Below are positions 12,199-23,460 of a DNA stretch of 64,000 nucleotides, piece after piece (positions within the stretch are counted from its first letter, which is position 1; every line of letters starts with the position of its first letter). A program made the position numbers and the translations under genes. The notes beneath the pieces were generated by a model, which ran no database searches, was not told the origin of the DNA, and worked only from the letters and a program-made list of their open reading frames with translations. This DNA is from Neolentinus lepideus HHB14362 ss-1 (Eukaryota; Basidiomycota; Agaricomycetes; Gloeophyllales; Gloeophyllaceae), in the NCBI GenBank assembly GCA_001632425.1, contig KV425607.1:147556-211555 (forward strand), written 5' to 3'.

Positions 12199-15100
12199 TC
12201 AGCGCTTGCTTGTAATGCCAATCTTGCTGCGACGGCCCTTCTTCGCAGCCTGGGACAGAGGTAGATATGCGTAAGGGTCGACTCCGCCCTTCTTGATATC
12301 GCCCCCAGCCCTCTGTTTTATCAAAGTATCAGTTACATGAGCACCGACGACAGGGTACCGCCATACCTTTGCTTTGAATTCATGTCCAAGCTTTGGCTCG
12401 GGTTTTCTTTGTTTGCTGTCCTTCTTTCCGCCCTGACCACCGATCACATCTTCCATCTCCACGTCCTGATCCACCTCCCTATTCTCTCTCCTCCGTTTCT
12501 TCGTGTTCTTGTTTGCCTTCATGCGCCCGTTCGGACCACGAGTGAATCCATCGACTGAAGTCAGTCCTTCCCGGTATGCCGTCCCGACAACATCTTCTTC
12601 CATAGGCGCCTCATTTGAGTCGCTGTCGTCGATAACCATTTTACCTGTATCTCCATCTGTCTTGAAGAGGCTGGCATCCTGCCCAGGTTTCCGCCGTCGC
12701 GATTGTGAGGCTAAGTGAAAAGGCGTTAGTATCATGAAGCGTTCAACGAGATTGACGAGTACGGACTAGCGATTCGGGATGCAGCTCCTTCAAGTAGATC
12801 CATCGGCTCGTCGCCATCAAGCCGCAATCGTGCTCCGACGTTATTACCCCTCCTCTTCTGTTTCGATGGTTGCGAAGGGCCTTCATCATCACTTGATTCC
12901 AGCTCGCTTTCGCTCCCATAAAGGACATCCTCGAATGCATCCCCGGTAACATGCTCAGCAGAAGCATCCTGTCACGCATGAAGATTAGGAGGATTCGTAG
13001 AGGAGAGATTTCAAAAGTACCTGAGCATCTTCAACCTCATCAGCCATAGCCTTCTTCCGCTTGGCTCTGTCTTTCCGCTTCTTGATGTTGAGAAGCACCT
13101 TCCGACCATCTTCCTCTTGGGCGCAAGTATACACATCCTCATACCCAAATCTGCGGATCATCCGCTCGAAGATGTGCCGAACCTTGAGTTTAAAGTGATT
13201 ATTGTGCTGATGCGACCAGCCAAGCAGCGCATTGACTAACTCAGGAAGCTGCGGGCGAATCAGTTCAATCGGTAGGGTGTGAATTGCAAGCTTGACATAT
13301 CCGAGGGTCGACTTGACAATCTCACGATTGGCGGAAGATAGGAAAACAAGTAGCGTCGAGAAGATTTCACCGTGCATTTTTGTCGAGATCGAGTCTAGAA
13401 TAGACGAGATATAGATAAAAGCTGTAGTCAATTGGCATGAAATGAACATACCTTTAAATTCGAAGATCAGCCTTGAGATAGCCGTCACAGTGGCGCTGAC
13501 CATGTGCGGGCTTGCGCCTGCCAGGCCTCCAGCAACCATCGTCATGTATTCCTCGATACTAGCAGCAACTACAGACATCATTCCATCAGTGAAAGGGACG
13601 AAATAGAAGGCGCGCAAATGACTGACCTTCACCAGCGCTGTCTTCATCCATACCATCCACCATATCACGCTTGACGATACCTCCCTGATTCATCTTGTTG
13701 CCCATGGCTACTACAAGATCGAAGGCAGCACTACGAGCTCGCTCCGACGCCTCCTTGGTCCCGAGTACTGCTTCCGGTATTAAAGAAGGAATGAGATGCA
13801 AAGAGTTGGCAGGGAGATTTGTGACGATAATGGAGAGAAGATGGTATCGGTCCTACAATGCCAGCCAAGATATCAACCAGATGCCGAGCATGCTGCCCGC
13901 TTCATGACTGACCTTCTTTCCGGCAGCGCCCAACTTGTCCATTACATGCTCCAACTGGCGCAGAACTTCCTCCGCACCGAAAGGCACCTTACTGCTCTCC
14001 GCCAGCCTAGCAAGGATCTTATAGCCACGCTTCTGGACTGCATTGTCTTTATGACCGATGACATGCGGGGACAAGCAGAATTCGAATAACGCCGAGGCAT
14101 CAGAGGCGGTGAGGTACGGCAGCAGGATCACCAGCAAGTCTTGAGTAGTCGCGGTGACACTCTCGCTGCCTTCTGCGTTGCTCTCTATGTTACGCTTGAA
14201 TAGATCCAACACTTTCGCGTACGCTTTCGTCACTTCCTACAATTATGGCTCAGTACCAGAACGTCACTTGCAGACGCTCACAGATACCTTCTCTCCGGCA
14301 AGAGCCGCCCAAGCAGCTATAACATCGCCAACCGTACTTCGGTCATCCTCCATGGAGAATACATTGAACAGCACCGCTAGCCAGCTTTCAGCTTGCGTTT
14401 TCAAGTACTGCACATTTTGCGCCGCCGCTTCTGGCGTGATAGCGTCGGCCTCCACGCAGCTCGGAAGCTCCCCGCGCGCTTCACTACCGGGCTCGGACGC
14501 CAGAGCAATGTTGGAGCTAATTATTACCTTCAGTGTGCGCAGAACCGCGGGTCGGAGATCCGGCTGGGTGTATACTACTTGCGAAAGAAGTTGCGCGAAC
14601 TGCGGAGTCAAGGTCTAAACACGAACCAGTAAGTTTACGAGCAATGACAGCTTATGACAGAATGCACCTCACGTAAGTCTACCGTCCCGTAGCAGTAGCC
14701 TATTAGCCCACCCCAGACCTGGGATATAAGCACGCTCCACAGTTTCGCCTCAGCCTGCCGTCCATCTGACTCAGCCGTCTGCTGGTAGTCGAACATACGC
14801 TCGCTCAGAGGGATAAAATAATCTATAAAGTGCTTGAGAGGCGACGGGTGGGGCTGCGATAATAAGGGAAGTAGGAAGGCGTGAGGTTCACGTCCTGCGT
14901 GGCTGGGAAGAGAAAATCTGATTAAGGTTTTGTTTCACGTATGAACCGAGATATTTACCGGTCCGCAGGTTCAATATTGAGAGGAATTGTATCGAGGAGG
15001 ACTTGTGGTCCCAATACACTCATGGCAGCTCCTAGAGTGGCATCAGCAGCTTCCTTAAACTCGAAGTTCTTCTTGACCCTAAGTTCCGCTATCTTCTGGA

Positions 15101-16455
15101 CTGTAGGCAGCATAAGCGACTGGGCTACGGTCGGGGTCGCCCGCGAGCCACCAGGGCGAAACCTCAAGTTATCAAATAGGGCCGCGTTGATCAAAAGGAC
15201 CTCAGGGATCGACCGGGCAAATGCCAAAGCATCGAGAGCTTTCCGGGCTTCCACCACAATCTTGCCCACAGTGGACTTCTGCGCAGCGGCATCGGCTTCT
15301 TTCATCGCAGCTGTAAACAACGCTGGCGTGAAGCACTGTGCGAGCATCTGCAGACTCTGCGCCGCCGCTGCGCGGGTAGCAGCATCTGACGACTCGAGGA
15401 ACGGCCAGATGACCATCCACACGCGCCCAAGCTCCTGTGCGCACGACTCCGGATGCGATGCACGATAGGCGAGCATCGCGTGCCCGACGACCTGCAACCA
15501 CGCGGGCGCTAACGTCGAGTCGGACTTGAGCGGCGCATTTGAGACAACAGCCTTGACAATGTCAGAGGTCTGGTCGGCGATGCGGCTCTCGGAATCGCTG
15601 GAAGGGAGCGCAAGCAAATCGGAGAGAAGGGAGTAGGCGGATTGGGAGAGGTAGGGGTTCGCGAAGCGCGGGAGAGAGAGGAGGACGGAGGTGATGAAGG
15701 GGAAGGACTGCGAGATGATTTAGATGAGACACGAAGGTGATAGTGTTGCGACTTACGGACGGCGGTAATTTAAGGAGTACGGGGCGCAAGAAGGACAATA
15801 GATGAATGGCGATTTCGGCGACATCTGTCTCGCTCTTTTTGCCCTTGAATTTCTGAGGCGTGCCCGAGTTCACCTCAGCCAGAATACTCTGGACCCATTC
15901 TGCGACTCGTTCCGCGTACGGATGCGTCATTAATGGCACCGGTGGTTTATCCAGGATATCTTTCACAGCTTCCGCGGCCTTCTTTCGAACTTTCGGACGA
16001 GGATCGAGACAAAGCTGCAGCAGAGATGCGAAAGACTGCCGGATCGTCGTGTTTTCCAGGAGGCTGCGATCGAGAACTTCAATTACCGCGCCGTAGATTG
16101 TGATCTGCGACCTCAATACTGGTGCATGCGGGTTGAGATGGGGAAAGAGAGGCGCCGTAAGAGACAGAAATGTATTCAAATTTCCGCAGACTATGGATGG
16201 TTGAACGAAAGGTACGACCAGAGACAAGAGATATAATTCGGCCGGTAGAACGTCACCTTCCCCAAGGGAAACACCCTCCTTCTGCATCGTCCCTTCCAGC
16301 GTAGTCAATAAAGCAGCAAAATATGCTGTTGGCGTCCTCTCGATCTTCTGCTCATCGAGCGTGGCTTCTAGTGCTCTGAGGAGGGTAGCCGGTGTTTTCT
16401 GGTGTGACAAAGAGGAGTTTGTATGTGGTCTTATCTTGCTCAACGTCTGTTCCAT
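12199..16455 (-). CDS. RRP12: RRP12-like HEAT-repeat ribosome biogenesis/export factor
   Basis: Rrp12 is a long HEAT-repeat protein that binds Ran/karyopherins and helps pre-ribosomal subunits mature and leave the nucleus. It starts at MEQTLSKIRPHTNSSLSHQK (ATG 16455). N-terminal helical repeats include FASLLQLCLDPRPKVRKKAA. The diagnostic C-terminal region reads VVAASIEEYMTMVAGGLAG, VSATVTAISRLIFEFKG, STLGYVKLAIHTLP and HFKLKVRHIFERMIRRFGY. A basic, acidic-patched tail (KKRKDRAKRKKAMADEVEDA, then TKKRRRENREV) ends in ITSKR-stop at 12199. Roughly 4.2 kb with about ten short introns gives a protein near 1,250 residues, the usual length. No break was seen. Confidence 0.93.
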
Positions 16456-16786
16456 CGTTTCTGGACCTTCTAGGAAGTTTCAAGCGAGTAGAGGGAGTAG
16501 AACAGATAGTGTAATATTGCTTGGAAGCTGCACGTTATAGCATGTATGCCTGCAGTAATTTTGGATTATTGCCATTCTTAGAAGTTCCCACGACAAGTAA
16601 AGATGCAGCACGTGGCCTTCGCGTTGTCCCCTATACGTCGCTGCGGCTCTTGGCAGTCATTAGAGCCGTAATACGAGTAAGTCCTCGAAGGGCGATGGGG
16701 AACTCTGCTTTGTGTTTGGACTAAGCTTGTGGAAAATGCTTGAAGGCACGCGAACACCGTGGTCCTACTTTCTCATTCGGTTCGTT
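16456..16786. other. Divergent promoter region
   Basis: Spacer between the RRP12 start (minus) and the acyltransferase start (plus). No gene or repeat was seen. It must hold both promoters, but I see no clear TATA box. Confidence 0.5.
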
Positions 16787-18873
16787 ATGGATGGTTTCAG
16801 TGCATGAATATCGTGATCATTGACTACGTCTTGCAAGTCTCCTTTTCAAGTTTGCCTTGAAAATTTTCTACGGGACCATTGTCGTAGAGAATGCTGACTA
16901 CGTGCCGAAGACGGGGGAGCCATGGTCGGTGAGCTATTAGTATCGATGTCTGCCTACTGATGATCCCGGTCGTAGTGTTGTATGTGCAAACCACAGTAAT
17001 TCACTTACAGACGCGCTGTAAGGATTTCAAAGAGAACTACATCTTCTCCTTCTCCTTCTCCTTCTCCTTCTCATTACAGTACAGGTTGCTCGTGACATCG
17101 GTCCCTCAGCGTGTAAGTCGGACGGCGATCCACCAACACCATGATTCTGTTGGGTTTGGTTCTTGATGGCAAACCTGTAGCGACGCAACATGTTGAGGCT
17201 CACAGCCAAGTCGACTCAATTTGGAAAGAAAACCTTCACTAGTTGGCTCATAGAGTCGGCTGGGACCGTCCCTATCAAGAGGCGGAAGGATTTCGGCGGC
17301 CAGGCAGTAGACAATGTAATGGTCATGGGTCACCTGATGGATGTAAGTATGTTCAGGCCCTCCAAAGGCGTTGATATCTTCACCGAGTATCATGTTTACT
17401 ATCTCAGGCCCTTGAGCTGGGCGATGCAGTCTGCTTCTTTCCCGAAGGAGCGAGTCGTTTTCATCCTACTATAGCACCATTGAAGACTGGTGGTAAGCAC
17501 CGACGTACTTTGAAAAAAGTCTACCTTACAAACAATTATTTGCAGTTGCTCGCCTTGTATCTGACGTACTATCCAGGAATCGCCACAATCCGGATTTCGA
17601 AATATCCATCTTAAATTGCTCGATTACTTACATGTAGGTTTTCTACGCGATCTGTCTGCGTATACTCAATGAAAGCATTACCAAAGGCATAGGCAACACT
17701 GGAGATCGGATGTCCTCGTCACCTTCCATCCTCCAATGAGGTTCACTCCCAAGGTGAGTCGCCTGACAGCCTTCCCGAACTAATATTCTAATCAACGATT
17801 TAGAATAACCCAGAACTGCTCGATCCCGTGGAATATGGTGACATCCGGATGCTCACAGCCCGTATGCACCAGCAAATCAGCTCTGGAACGCTTGATTCGC
17901 CGTCCTGGGACCTTGTTCGTACGTCGAAGTTAGCAGCACGGATGTATGCGCCGCTCGGCACACGTATGAGTCTGGGTGACTACGTCCGAGTAGCGAGGAC
18001 ATTTTTGGACGCGTTCAAGCTGACGGCTGTAACTGCGAATAGAGATGCGAACGGTAGTACGACAGCCAGCAGCAGTGAGAGTGAGAAGACCGAAATGAGA
18101 GTGGAGATACAAGAACTTGGCAAGTTACGACAGGATTTGAAGGTGAGAAGCCTCATCTCTCGCAACGTGATATCTGATCATTGATGCCACATATTCAGGC
18201 GTACCAAGACGCATTGTCCAAGTGGGGAGTCAAGGACGACCGGATCCGAATACCCTTATCGCGATCCACAATTTTACGCCGGATATTTATTCGTCTCAGC
18301 TGGACCCTTTTCCTCGGCCTCATCTCCATTCCCGGTCTAGTCCTATGGTGTCCCATTTTTATTACGACGTACATAGCCGTGCGCAACTTCAAGAAGACAG
18401 GGCCCATTTGGGACACCTGGGACGAAATCGCCCAGTACAAGCTCGTCTATGGGCTCATCTCGGGCCTCTGCGTTTATTTCGGGACCATCCTTGTAACACT
18501 GCCCATAGCGCCGATTACTGCTGTTGTCGTCCCAATGGTTATGTGGATGGCCCTACGGTGGATGGAGGATGCAGTGTCGGCATTCAGGGCAGTTGCAGCG
18601 TTGGCGCGGCTGCTTCTCGTCCGAGACAGGACACTGGCTGAGATAGGTGCGGTACGGAAAGACTTATATGAGCGCGTGACGAAGCTGGCAGAGCGGTTAG
18701 GGTTGCCGCAAGATCCGGAGAGGTCCTTCTCGGAAAGCGGAGGTAGGGAAAAGGGCAGAGTGAGAGGACGATGGGAGAGCAGGGCAAAGTATTTCTCGAT
18801 CAGGAGAAGGAGAAAGCGTGATTGGAACGAGACGCTCAGGCTGTACGATCAGGTAGACTATCCCGAAGAGTAA
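16787..18873 (+). CDS. Glycerol-3-phosphate / DHAP acyltransferase, Gpt2/Sct1-like
   Basis: Such enzymes, in the ER or lipid-droplet membrane, make lysophosphatidic acid, the first step of glycerolipid synthesis. Spliced exons give FKFALKIFYGTIVVENADYV, PKTGEP, then CANHSNSLTDAL, the His...Asp acyltransferase motif I with Gpt2-type spacing. After that come LTAKSTQFGKKTFTSWLIES with AGTVPIKRRKD (motif II) and FPEGASRFHPTIAPLKTG (motif III). A helical domain (DYVRVARTFLDAFK) precedes two predicted membrane spans near 18300-18380 and 18470-18560, then an amphipathic charged tail ending at TAA 18871. The first exon is uncertain: ATG 16787 needs an unusually short intron, and a start further upstream is possible. 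The family is firm; the substrate is inferred. Confidence 0.85.
17041..17074. repeat. (CTTCTC)n tract inside an intron
   Basis: Five to six CTTCTC-type units form the polypyrimidine tract of an intron (about 17017-17085) of the acyltransferase gene, just upstream of its acceptor. Confidence 0.85.
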
Positions 18874-19067
18874 CTGCAAACCATACTAATGATAATCAAT
18901 CTCGTAATCATAATACAAATGAGGTGAAAACAAAAGTCAAGAGTGTTCTGTAAGGGGACTGGATGCGTTGCTAATAGGGACACAGTGGAGATGCAAGCTA
19001 AACTGCGGGCGTTATGTATACTTCGTAAAGGTCGTCAATCAAAGAGAGGATAGGGACAATTTAGCCT
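18874..19067. other. Short convergent intergenic spacer
   Basis: Holds 3' ends of the acyltransferase (plus) and the four-helix membrane protein (minus). Nothing else seen. Confidence 0.5.
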
Positions 19068-19929
19068 CTACTCTCCGCTGCGAATGGGCTGATAGGCTCT
19101 GTTGCCGGCAGCCCACCTATGACCAGCATCGGCGGATAGACCCGTGGTAACGACACCAAAGACAACGAAGATGGCTATAACCCAATCTAGTACGTTTAGA
19201 AGGTATGATGTGCCTATAGAGAAAGGTCAACACCAAGTTAGTTTGCAACAGAAGCCCAAACGTACTTGGGCGAGCGTGCTCAAACGCGGCATAGCGAGAC
19301 TTGATATAGGCATCGGTGATGAGCGCAAAGGCGATAATTTGCAAAACAGCTGGATGAACATGGTCAGCGACACCTTGAAAAGCAGAACACCAAATTATCC
19401 GATACCATGAACAGCAACTAGACCGGCAACAGCCCTCCAAATCCGTCTCCTCCGGGAATGCGTACTGAGTCCGAATATAATGGCAAGCAGAGCTGTCACC
19501 GCGAACCCGATGCTGAGCTCTATCAGATATCCTGCGCTGGTCCACTCTACGCAGAAAGGCTTATTATCTGTCTCGCACTTGTCCGTTACGCGCGCAGGCC
19601 ATGGGCGGCATTCGTATCGCGTGTAATCAATTTTGCTACCGTCCGGGCCAGGAATGACGACTTTTTTGCGCTCACAGACCTCCAGAAGACCGTACCGAAT
19701 GGTCGCTCTTGTGTAAGGAAGGTCAGGACCTGTCTCTTTGAGCCTTTAATGTACGGTCAGATACGGAGCGCTGTGAAGTCGCGGGCTAGGCGAACCAGTC
19801 TGGAGAGTACGCTGAAAACAGGGTCTTTTCGAAATGTCAGTCTTCCTCTCGCATATCAAGCACAAAACATACAAAGATCAAGCATATAGAGACAAAGAAG
19901 AATGTAACAACGTAGGACGTCTTCCTCAT
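19068..19929 (-). CDS. Four-transmembrane-helix protein, claudin/PMP22-like layout
   Basis: The start MRKTSYVVTFFFVSICLIF (ATG 19929) is the first membrane helix and is followed at once by a GTATGT donor. After an extracytoplasmic loop with paired cysteines (YTRYECRPWPARVTDKCE and KPFCVEWTSAGY), helix 2 reads LIELSIGFAVTALLAIIFGL, helix 3 runs AVLQIIAFALITDAY, and helix 4 is LLNVLDWVIAIFVVFGVVTT. The protein ends YQPIRSGE-stop at 19070-19068. A 56-nt intron separates VAVH from AVLQI in frame; other introns lie near 19870-19810 and 19260-19190. The first-loop splice just after helix 1 is not fully resolved. The four-helix plan with a Cys-rich first loop recalls claudin/PMP22 and fungal Sur7/PalI proteins, but no signature proves membership. 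Confidence 0.75.
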
Positions 19930-20108
19930 AGTGTATAGTCACTTGGTGGAAAGTGAGTCGACTGTCGGACGCGCCAGTCGAGAACACGCTGCAAGATCGG
20001 TCCCAATGACGCTGCGGAACTTCATTCGTGGGAATTGTCCTCATTAATAGTATGGCTGACTACATATGTTCTCGGAGGTCAAGTGTTTGTTAACTCCAAT
20101 GTCTCTCG

Positions 20109-20193
20109 GTCCCTATCGATTAGTGGTTAAATCATCACGTTGTGGTGACTGCACTGGGCCGTGAAGCCGCGTGTTCGACTCACGCTAGGGACA
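20109..20193 (+). tRNA. tRNA-His (anticodon GTG) with a 13-nt intron
   Basis: The acceptor stem GTCCCTA (20109-20115) pairs perfectly with TAGGGAC (20186-20192), with A as discriminator. The D-arm is GAT...ATC. The anticodon stem TCACG pairs with CGTGA, with loop TTGTGG before the intron; the T-arm is GCGTG-TTCGACT-CACGC. Thirteen extra bases (TGACTGCACTGGG) sit one base 3' of the anticodon, the canonical place for a nuclear tRNA intron. The G preceding 20109 would match the extra G-1 of mature tRNA-His, though eukaryotes add this post-transcriptionally. Confidence 0.93.
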
Positions 20194-20194
20194 C

Positions 20195-20269
20195 TCGTAA
20201 AACAAGGAGGTTCGAATCCTCTTGTCGAGCACACTTCAAATCAGGCGGTTCGATTCTGCCAACCTTTTT
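20195..20269 (+). other. Two isolated tRNA T-arm/acceptor-like sequences with Pol III-type terminator
   Basis: Right after tRNA-His come two further T-arm cassettes without D- or anticodon arms. The first is GGAGG-TTCGAAT-CCTCT (20206-20222), flanked by CTCG (20195-20198) and CGAG (20226-20229), which could pair as a mini acceptor helix. The second is GGCGG-TTCGATT-CTGCC (20244-20260). Both contain B-box-like GGTTCGANTC. A TTTTT run at 20265-20269 could end Pol III transcription. They look like truncated tRNA 3' halves; whether they are transcribed is unknown. Confidence 0.6.
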
Positions 20270-20484
20270 CTGTGAAGGCCAATTCCAACTCTCTGTGAGC
20301 TCAGTACGGTGTTTCTTTCCGATACTGCCAGGCTTTCCTGACCGTTGTAAGTGTTCATGTCGTAACTTATGAGTGCTGGAACGTATGCGGCTAAGCTTGA
20401 CAGTATGGCCTTTTGGCAGTGCGATAACGAACCGACGTCCCCCTCGCCTGCTGTGTAAATTTACATCGCATTTGGACGTGAACC

Positions 20485-21257
20485 ATGTCTCCGACTTCAG
20501 TCATCCATCCTACTGTGTATACTCCTTCGGCTCTCTTGCAGGCGTTTTTGAACGTCTTGACCGAAGCTATCATTCCCCTCACTGCAAAGGGCGTTTCTTT
20601 GGGCTCGAAGGTGTTTGGGGCGGCCGTGCTACGAGCGAGTGATCTGTCCCTCGTTATCGCAGCAACCAATGATGAAGCAACTTGTCCTCTCTGGCACGGA
20701 GAAGTGAACTGCATACGCAGGTTCTATGAAATTCCCAAAGAGAAGAGAGGAGTGGGCGCAGAGGAGTGTATCTTCCTTAGTACTCACGAGCCTTGGTGCG
20801 CATTGTCTGTCTCCGTTATACGCTGTGTTCTCCTTACTCTTGGGACTCCATCCGCTTCGTGCAGTGCGATGTGTCTAAGGTCGGTACAACTGCTATCTTC
20901 CAGAGGTACAGTGACAGAACAACACTCAGCTCCTTAGCATGGTCTGGTTTTCGTCAAATATACTTCCTGTTCTCATATGACGACACTCGGGACGTCTTTG
21001 CAATTCCACATGACATCGACATTCTCACCTCTGTTTTCCATCCTCCTTCATCTTCGCCTATCCCCTCCGACCGGTTGTACAACCGGCAGAACAAGTTCTT
21101 CAATATCTACTCGATCGAGGGTTTGGTAGATCAGGTGGGTGATGACGCTGTGAAGCAGGACATGCTGGTCCGAATTGCAAATGTGAAGAAAGTGTACAAT
21201 GGGCTGGCTGAAAAGTACAGTGAAAGGAAGGGCGAAAAGGAGATACCTCTCGCCTAG
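20485..21257 (+). CDS. CMP/dCMP-type (cytidine/deoxycytidylate) deaminase-fold protein
   Basis: Zinc-dependent deaminases of this fold act on cytosine or guanine bases, nucleosides or nucleotides. Exons 20485-20795, 20865-20879 and 20930-21257 sum to 654 nt, giving 217 residues in frame. The first zinc motif is WHGEVNC (His71, Glu73). The second, PCAMC (Cys104, Cys107), is built across the first junction: TG from exon 1 plus the 15-nt microexon. Then SSLAWSGFRQIYFLFSYDDT continues the fold. Without the microexon the site is lost. A charged C-terminal helix (VRIANVKKVYNGLAEKYSER) follows. The substrate cannot be told from sequence; fungal homologues of this length are mostly uncharacterised. 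It lies 215 bases downstream of the T-arm cassettes and shows no sign of decay. Confidence 0.87.
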
Positions 21258-21515
21258 GTAGGGCTGCGACGCATGTAGTTACTGAATTTTGTAAGTGATG
21301 GTATCGTATTTGTTTCATTACTTGTACAACAACACTCGCTGATGCATTCCTAATAGTCTCTACAGTACTGTACGGGAGATGACCTTTATAGGCTGATTCG
21401 TTATCCTGTAGTGTTTTGCTCGGCATCTATAAGGCTACCACGTGCCGTGTGTATCACAAGCTTCTCAAGATATGTAATATCATACAATCGCTACTTCCCT
21501 CTTCCTGCATTCATT

Positions 21516-22794
21516 ATGCAACCCAATATTGCGTATGATGCGTACGACACCCCCTGGCCCGACACGCCGGACGATGACAATGACGAAGGCGGCGGCGGTG
21601 ATAACGACGATGACAACAGCGGCAGCGACGACGACATTGCGCATGACAGGCTGTTCAGGATAGGGAGGCTCAGGCCCGCTTACCCGTTACGGTACAGAAC
21701 ATCGTACGAGACCAGGTACCCCGAAAGCTCGCTGAACTTTCCATCGGAGTCGGATTCATTGTTCACTGCGGGAATGTCAACATACCCTGAAGACTACCCG
21801 GAAGAAACTGTGTATCAGACCCGTTACCGTACGGCAGATACGCCATTCGAGCCGGATCCCTTATACACCGCAGCCATGTCCCGATATTCTTCTCGCCATC
21901 GAGATGCTCCTACTCCGCTGCAGTCGGCTACCAGCGCATTCCAAGGAATGAGAAGCTACGAGACGGAATTTGGACGTAGATACTACAGGCGACGGTCGCG
22001 GGGTCGGAGCGAAAGTCCCCTTACCGCCTTGGGCGGTGAAGACCTGGAGTTGGATGGCATATTGGATAGAGAGACGAACTCAGCTTTTCCGTTCATGTTG
22101 AAGATCTACCGCGGCAGAAAATCCACTTCTCTTGTGATACAGGAGGATTGGGAGGACGAACGCTTGTTCACTGAGTTCTCCCGATGTTATGATGAGCTAC
22201 GGTCCTGGAGGAAGTACTTTTCATTGCGGACGTTTAGGTCTGTATTCATTTCACTCTGGTCTTGCAGTGTACGTGTTCTGACTTGTACTCATAGCACTTT
22301 GATTCTGATATGGGTCTGTAATCCACGTCAGGGTCTAAACATCTACTGAATTCGTCGGACTGATAGACTGATCCTGCCGACATTGCGGCTCGATATGGAA
22401 AAGCACCACCAGAGAAGGAGTTTGCAAAGTATAAAAGACTGCCGCATATCCGCGTCCGGCACTATCTGCAATACCCAGAAGAAGCGAGAGGCAGTGTACA
22501 GTTTGTTCAGTGGATTACACTGGACGAGAAACATGGAGTACTCTTCGAGGAGCGGTGGAGTCCATATCGCATTGCTCCTGTGGCTTTGATCCCGATTATC
22601 ACGTCTTTGATGGTGGCAATATTGCGGGTGCACCTCAACGTCGTCTCAGACGAGGCTTTGACAACAGCTAGTAAGCCTTATAGCTTGTTGTCTTTTCTTT
22701 CAGTGCTGACGCCGCGCCATTAGATGTTTGTATTACAGCATACTTTACTTGTCTGGCCGCCGTAACGTTGTTGAATTGGATGCAGTACATATGA
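21516..22794 (+). CDS. Paralogue A: acidic/disordered N-terminus with conserved C-terminal membrane module
   Basis: Exons 21516-22237, 22295-22313 (19 nt), 22367-22670 and 22724-22794 total 1,116 nt and close in frame at 371 residues. The N-terminus is Asp/Gly-rich, followed by Tyr/Arg-rich imperfect repeats (TSYETRYPESS, VYQTRYRTADT). The C-terminal module begins near FMLKIYRGRKSTSLVIQEDW, continues EDERLFTEFSRCYDELRSWR and FSLRTFRS, and then FAKYKRLPHIRVRHYLQYPE. Next comes a Trp-rich juxtamembrane element (FEERWSPYRIAPVAL) leading into two predicted helices, the second being CITAYFTCLAAVTLLNW. I know the module only from uncharacterised mushroom proteins. It is a tandem paralogue of the gene at 24273, which shares the module and the 19-nt microexon. 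No catalytic motif was found; a membrane-anchored regulatory or signalling role is only a guess. Confidence 0.82.
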
Positions 22795-23294
22795 ATCGTG
22801 TTTTGTCTGTATTCATTTCGCTGCAATGATGGAAGGAGATCAAGTCCGTCAACGACAGGGCCCTGCAATGGCGGTGTGTTGAACATTTAAGTACCTGGAA
22901 CCACACTGCGCCACCGGGCACTCTCCCGTTTAGTGTCTGTTAACGCCCTGTGTCAGCTAGCTACAAACCAATACTATCGTTGGGGATGTTCTGTCAAAGC
23001 ATGATTCTTGACTGAGCGCTGAGTTGGTGTATCGTGGGGTCAGTCGGAGTAACCCTTTCTGGTATGCAGCGGAGCAGCGTAGTTGGGAGAAATCTCAGCT
23101 TCTCTATCGTTTTGTCTTTAGCTGTAACGCAGGAAGCAGGTAATAACGTATGCAGTGCCACTCGAGAGCTGCGGTATCAGTGCAAGGAGTCGCCGGGCAT
23201 AGCAGTTTTAACCCCATATGGCTAGACTTGCTAGCGACGTCTCCTCAGTGAACCCGAGTAGGCGAGCAACGGGGTTCACAGGGAGACTTGTGTA
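22795..23294. other. Intergenic downstream of paralogue A
   Basis: No open frame with recognisable sequence. It lies between the paralogue A stop and the repeat cluster. I see nothing else in it. Confidence 0.5.
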
Positions 23295-23460
23295 CAGTCG
23301 ACTCTCTCATAACCCATCTCTCTAACAACCCATACTCTGTTCTAACCCATACATTTTTGCGTCCACCAAGTTGGTTCCTAATTAATTTACATGACAACCC
23401 ATATCTCTGTAATACTCCATAACCCATGGCTTCTCAGCCAATCATAACCCATACATTTAT
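23295..23460. mobile_element. AACCCAT-rich segment, possible pogo/Fot-like transposon end
   Basis: Starting at CAGTCGACTCTC (23295), preceded by TA, there are six AACCCAT copies within ~160 bases. TAACCCATACATTT-type units occur twice. A TA followed by CAG and an arrayed terminus fits pogo/Tigger-class DNA transposons, which insert at TA. I found no matching right-hand terminus or transposase, so this would be a single-ended remnant. This is inference from the terminus alone. Confidence 0.35.

Noticed and set aside
23300..23460. AACCCAT units considered as telomere repeats
   Set aside because: Unit and spacing do not match the TTAGGG type, and the array is interspersed and internal.
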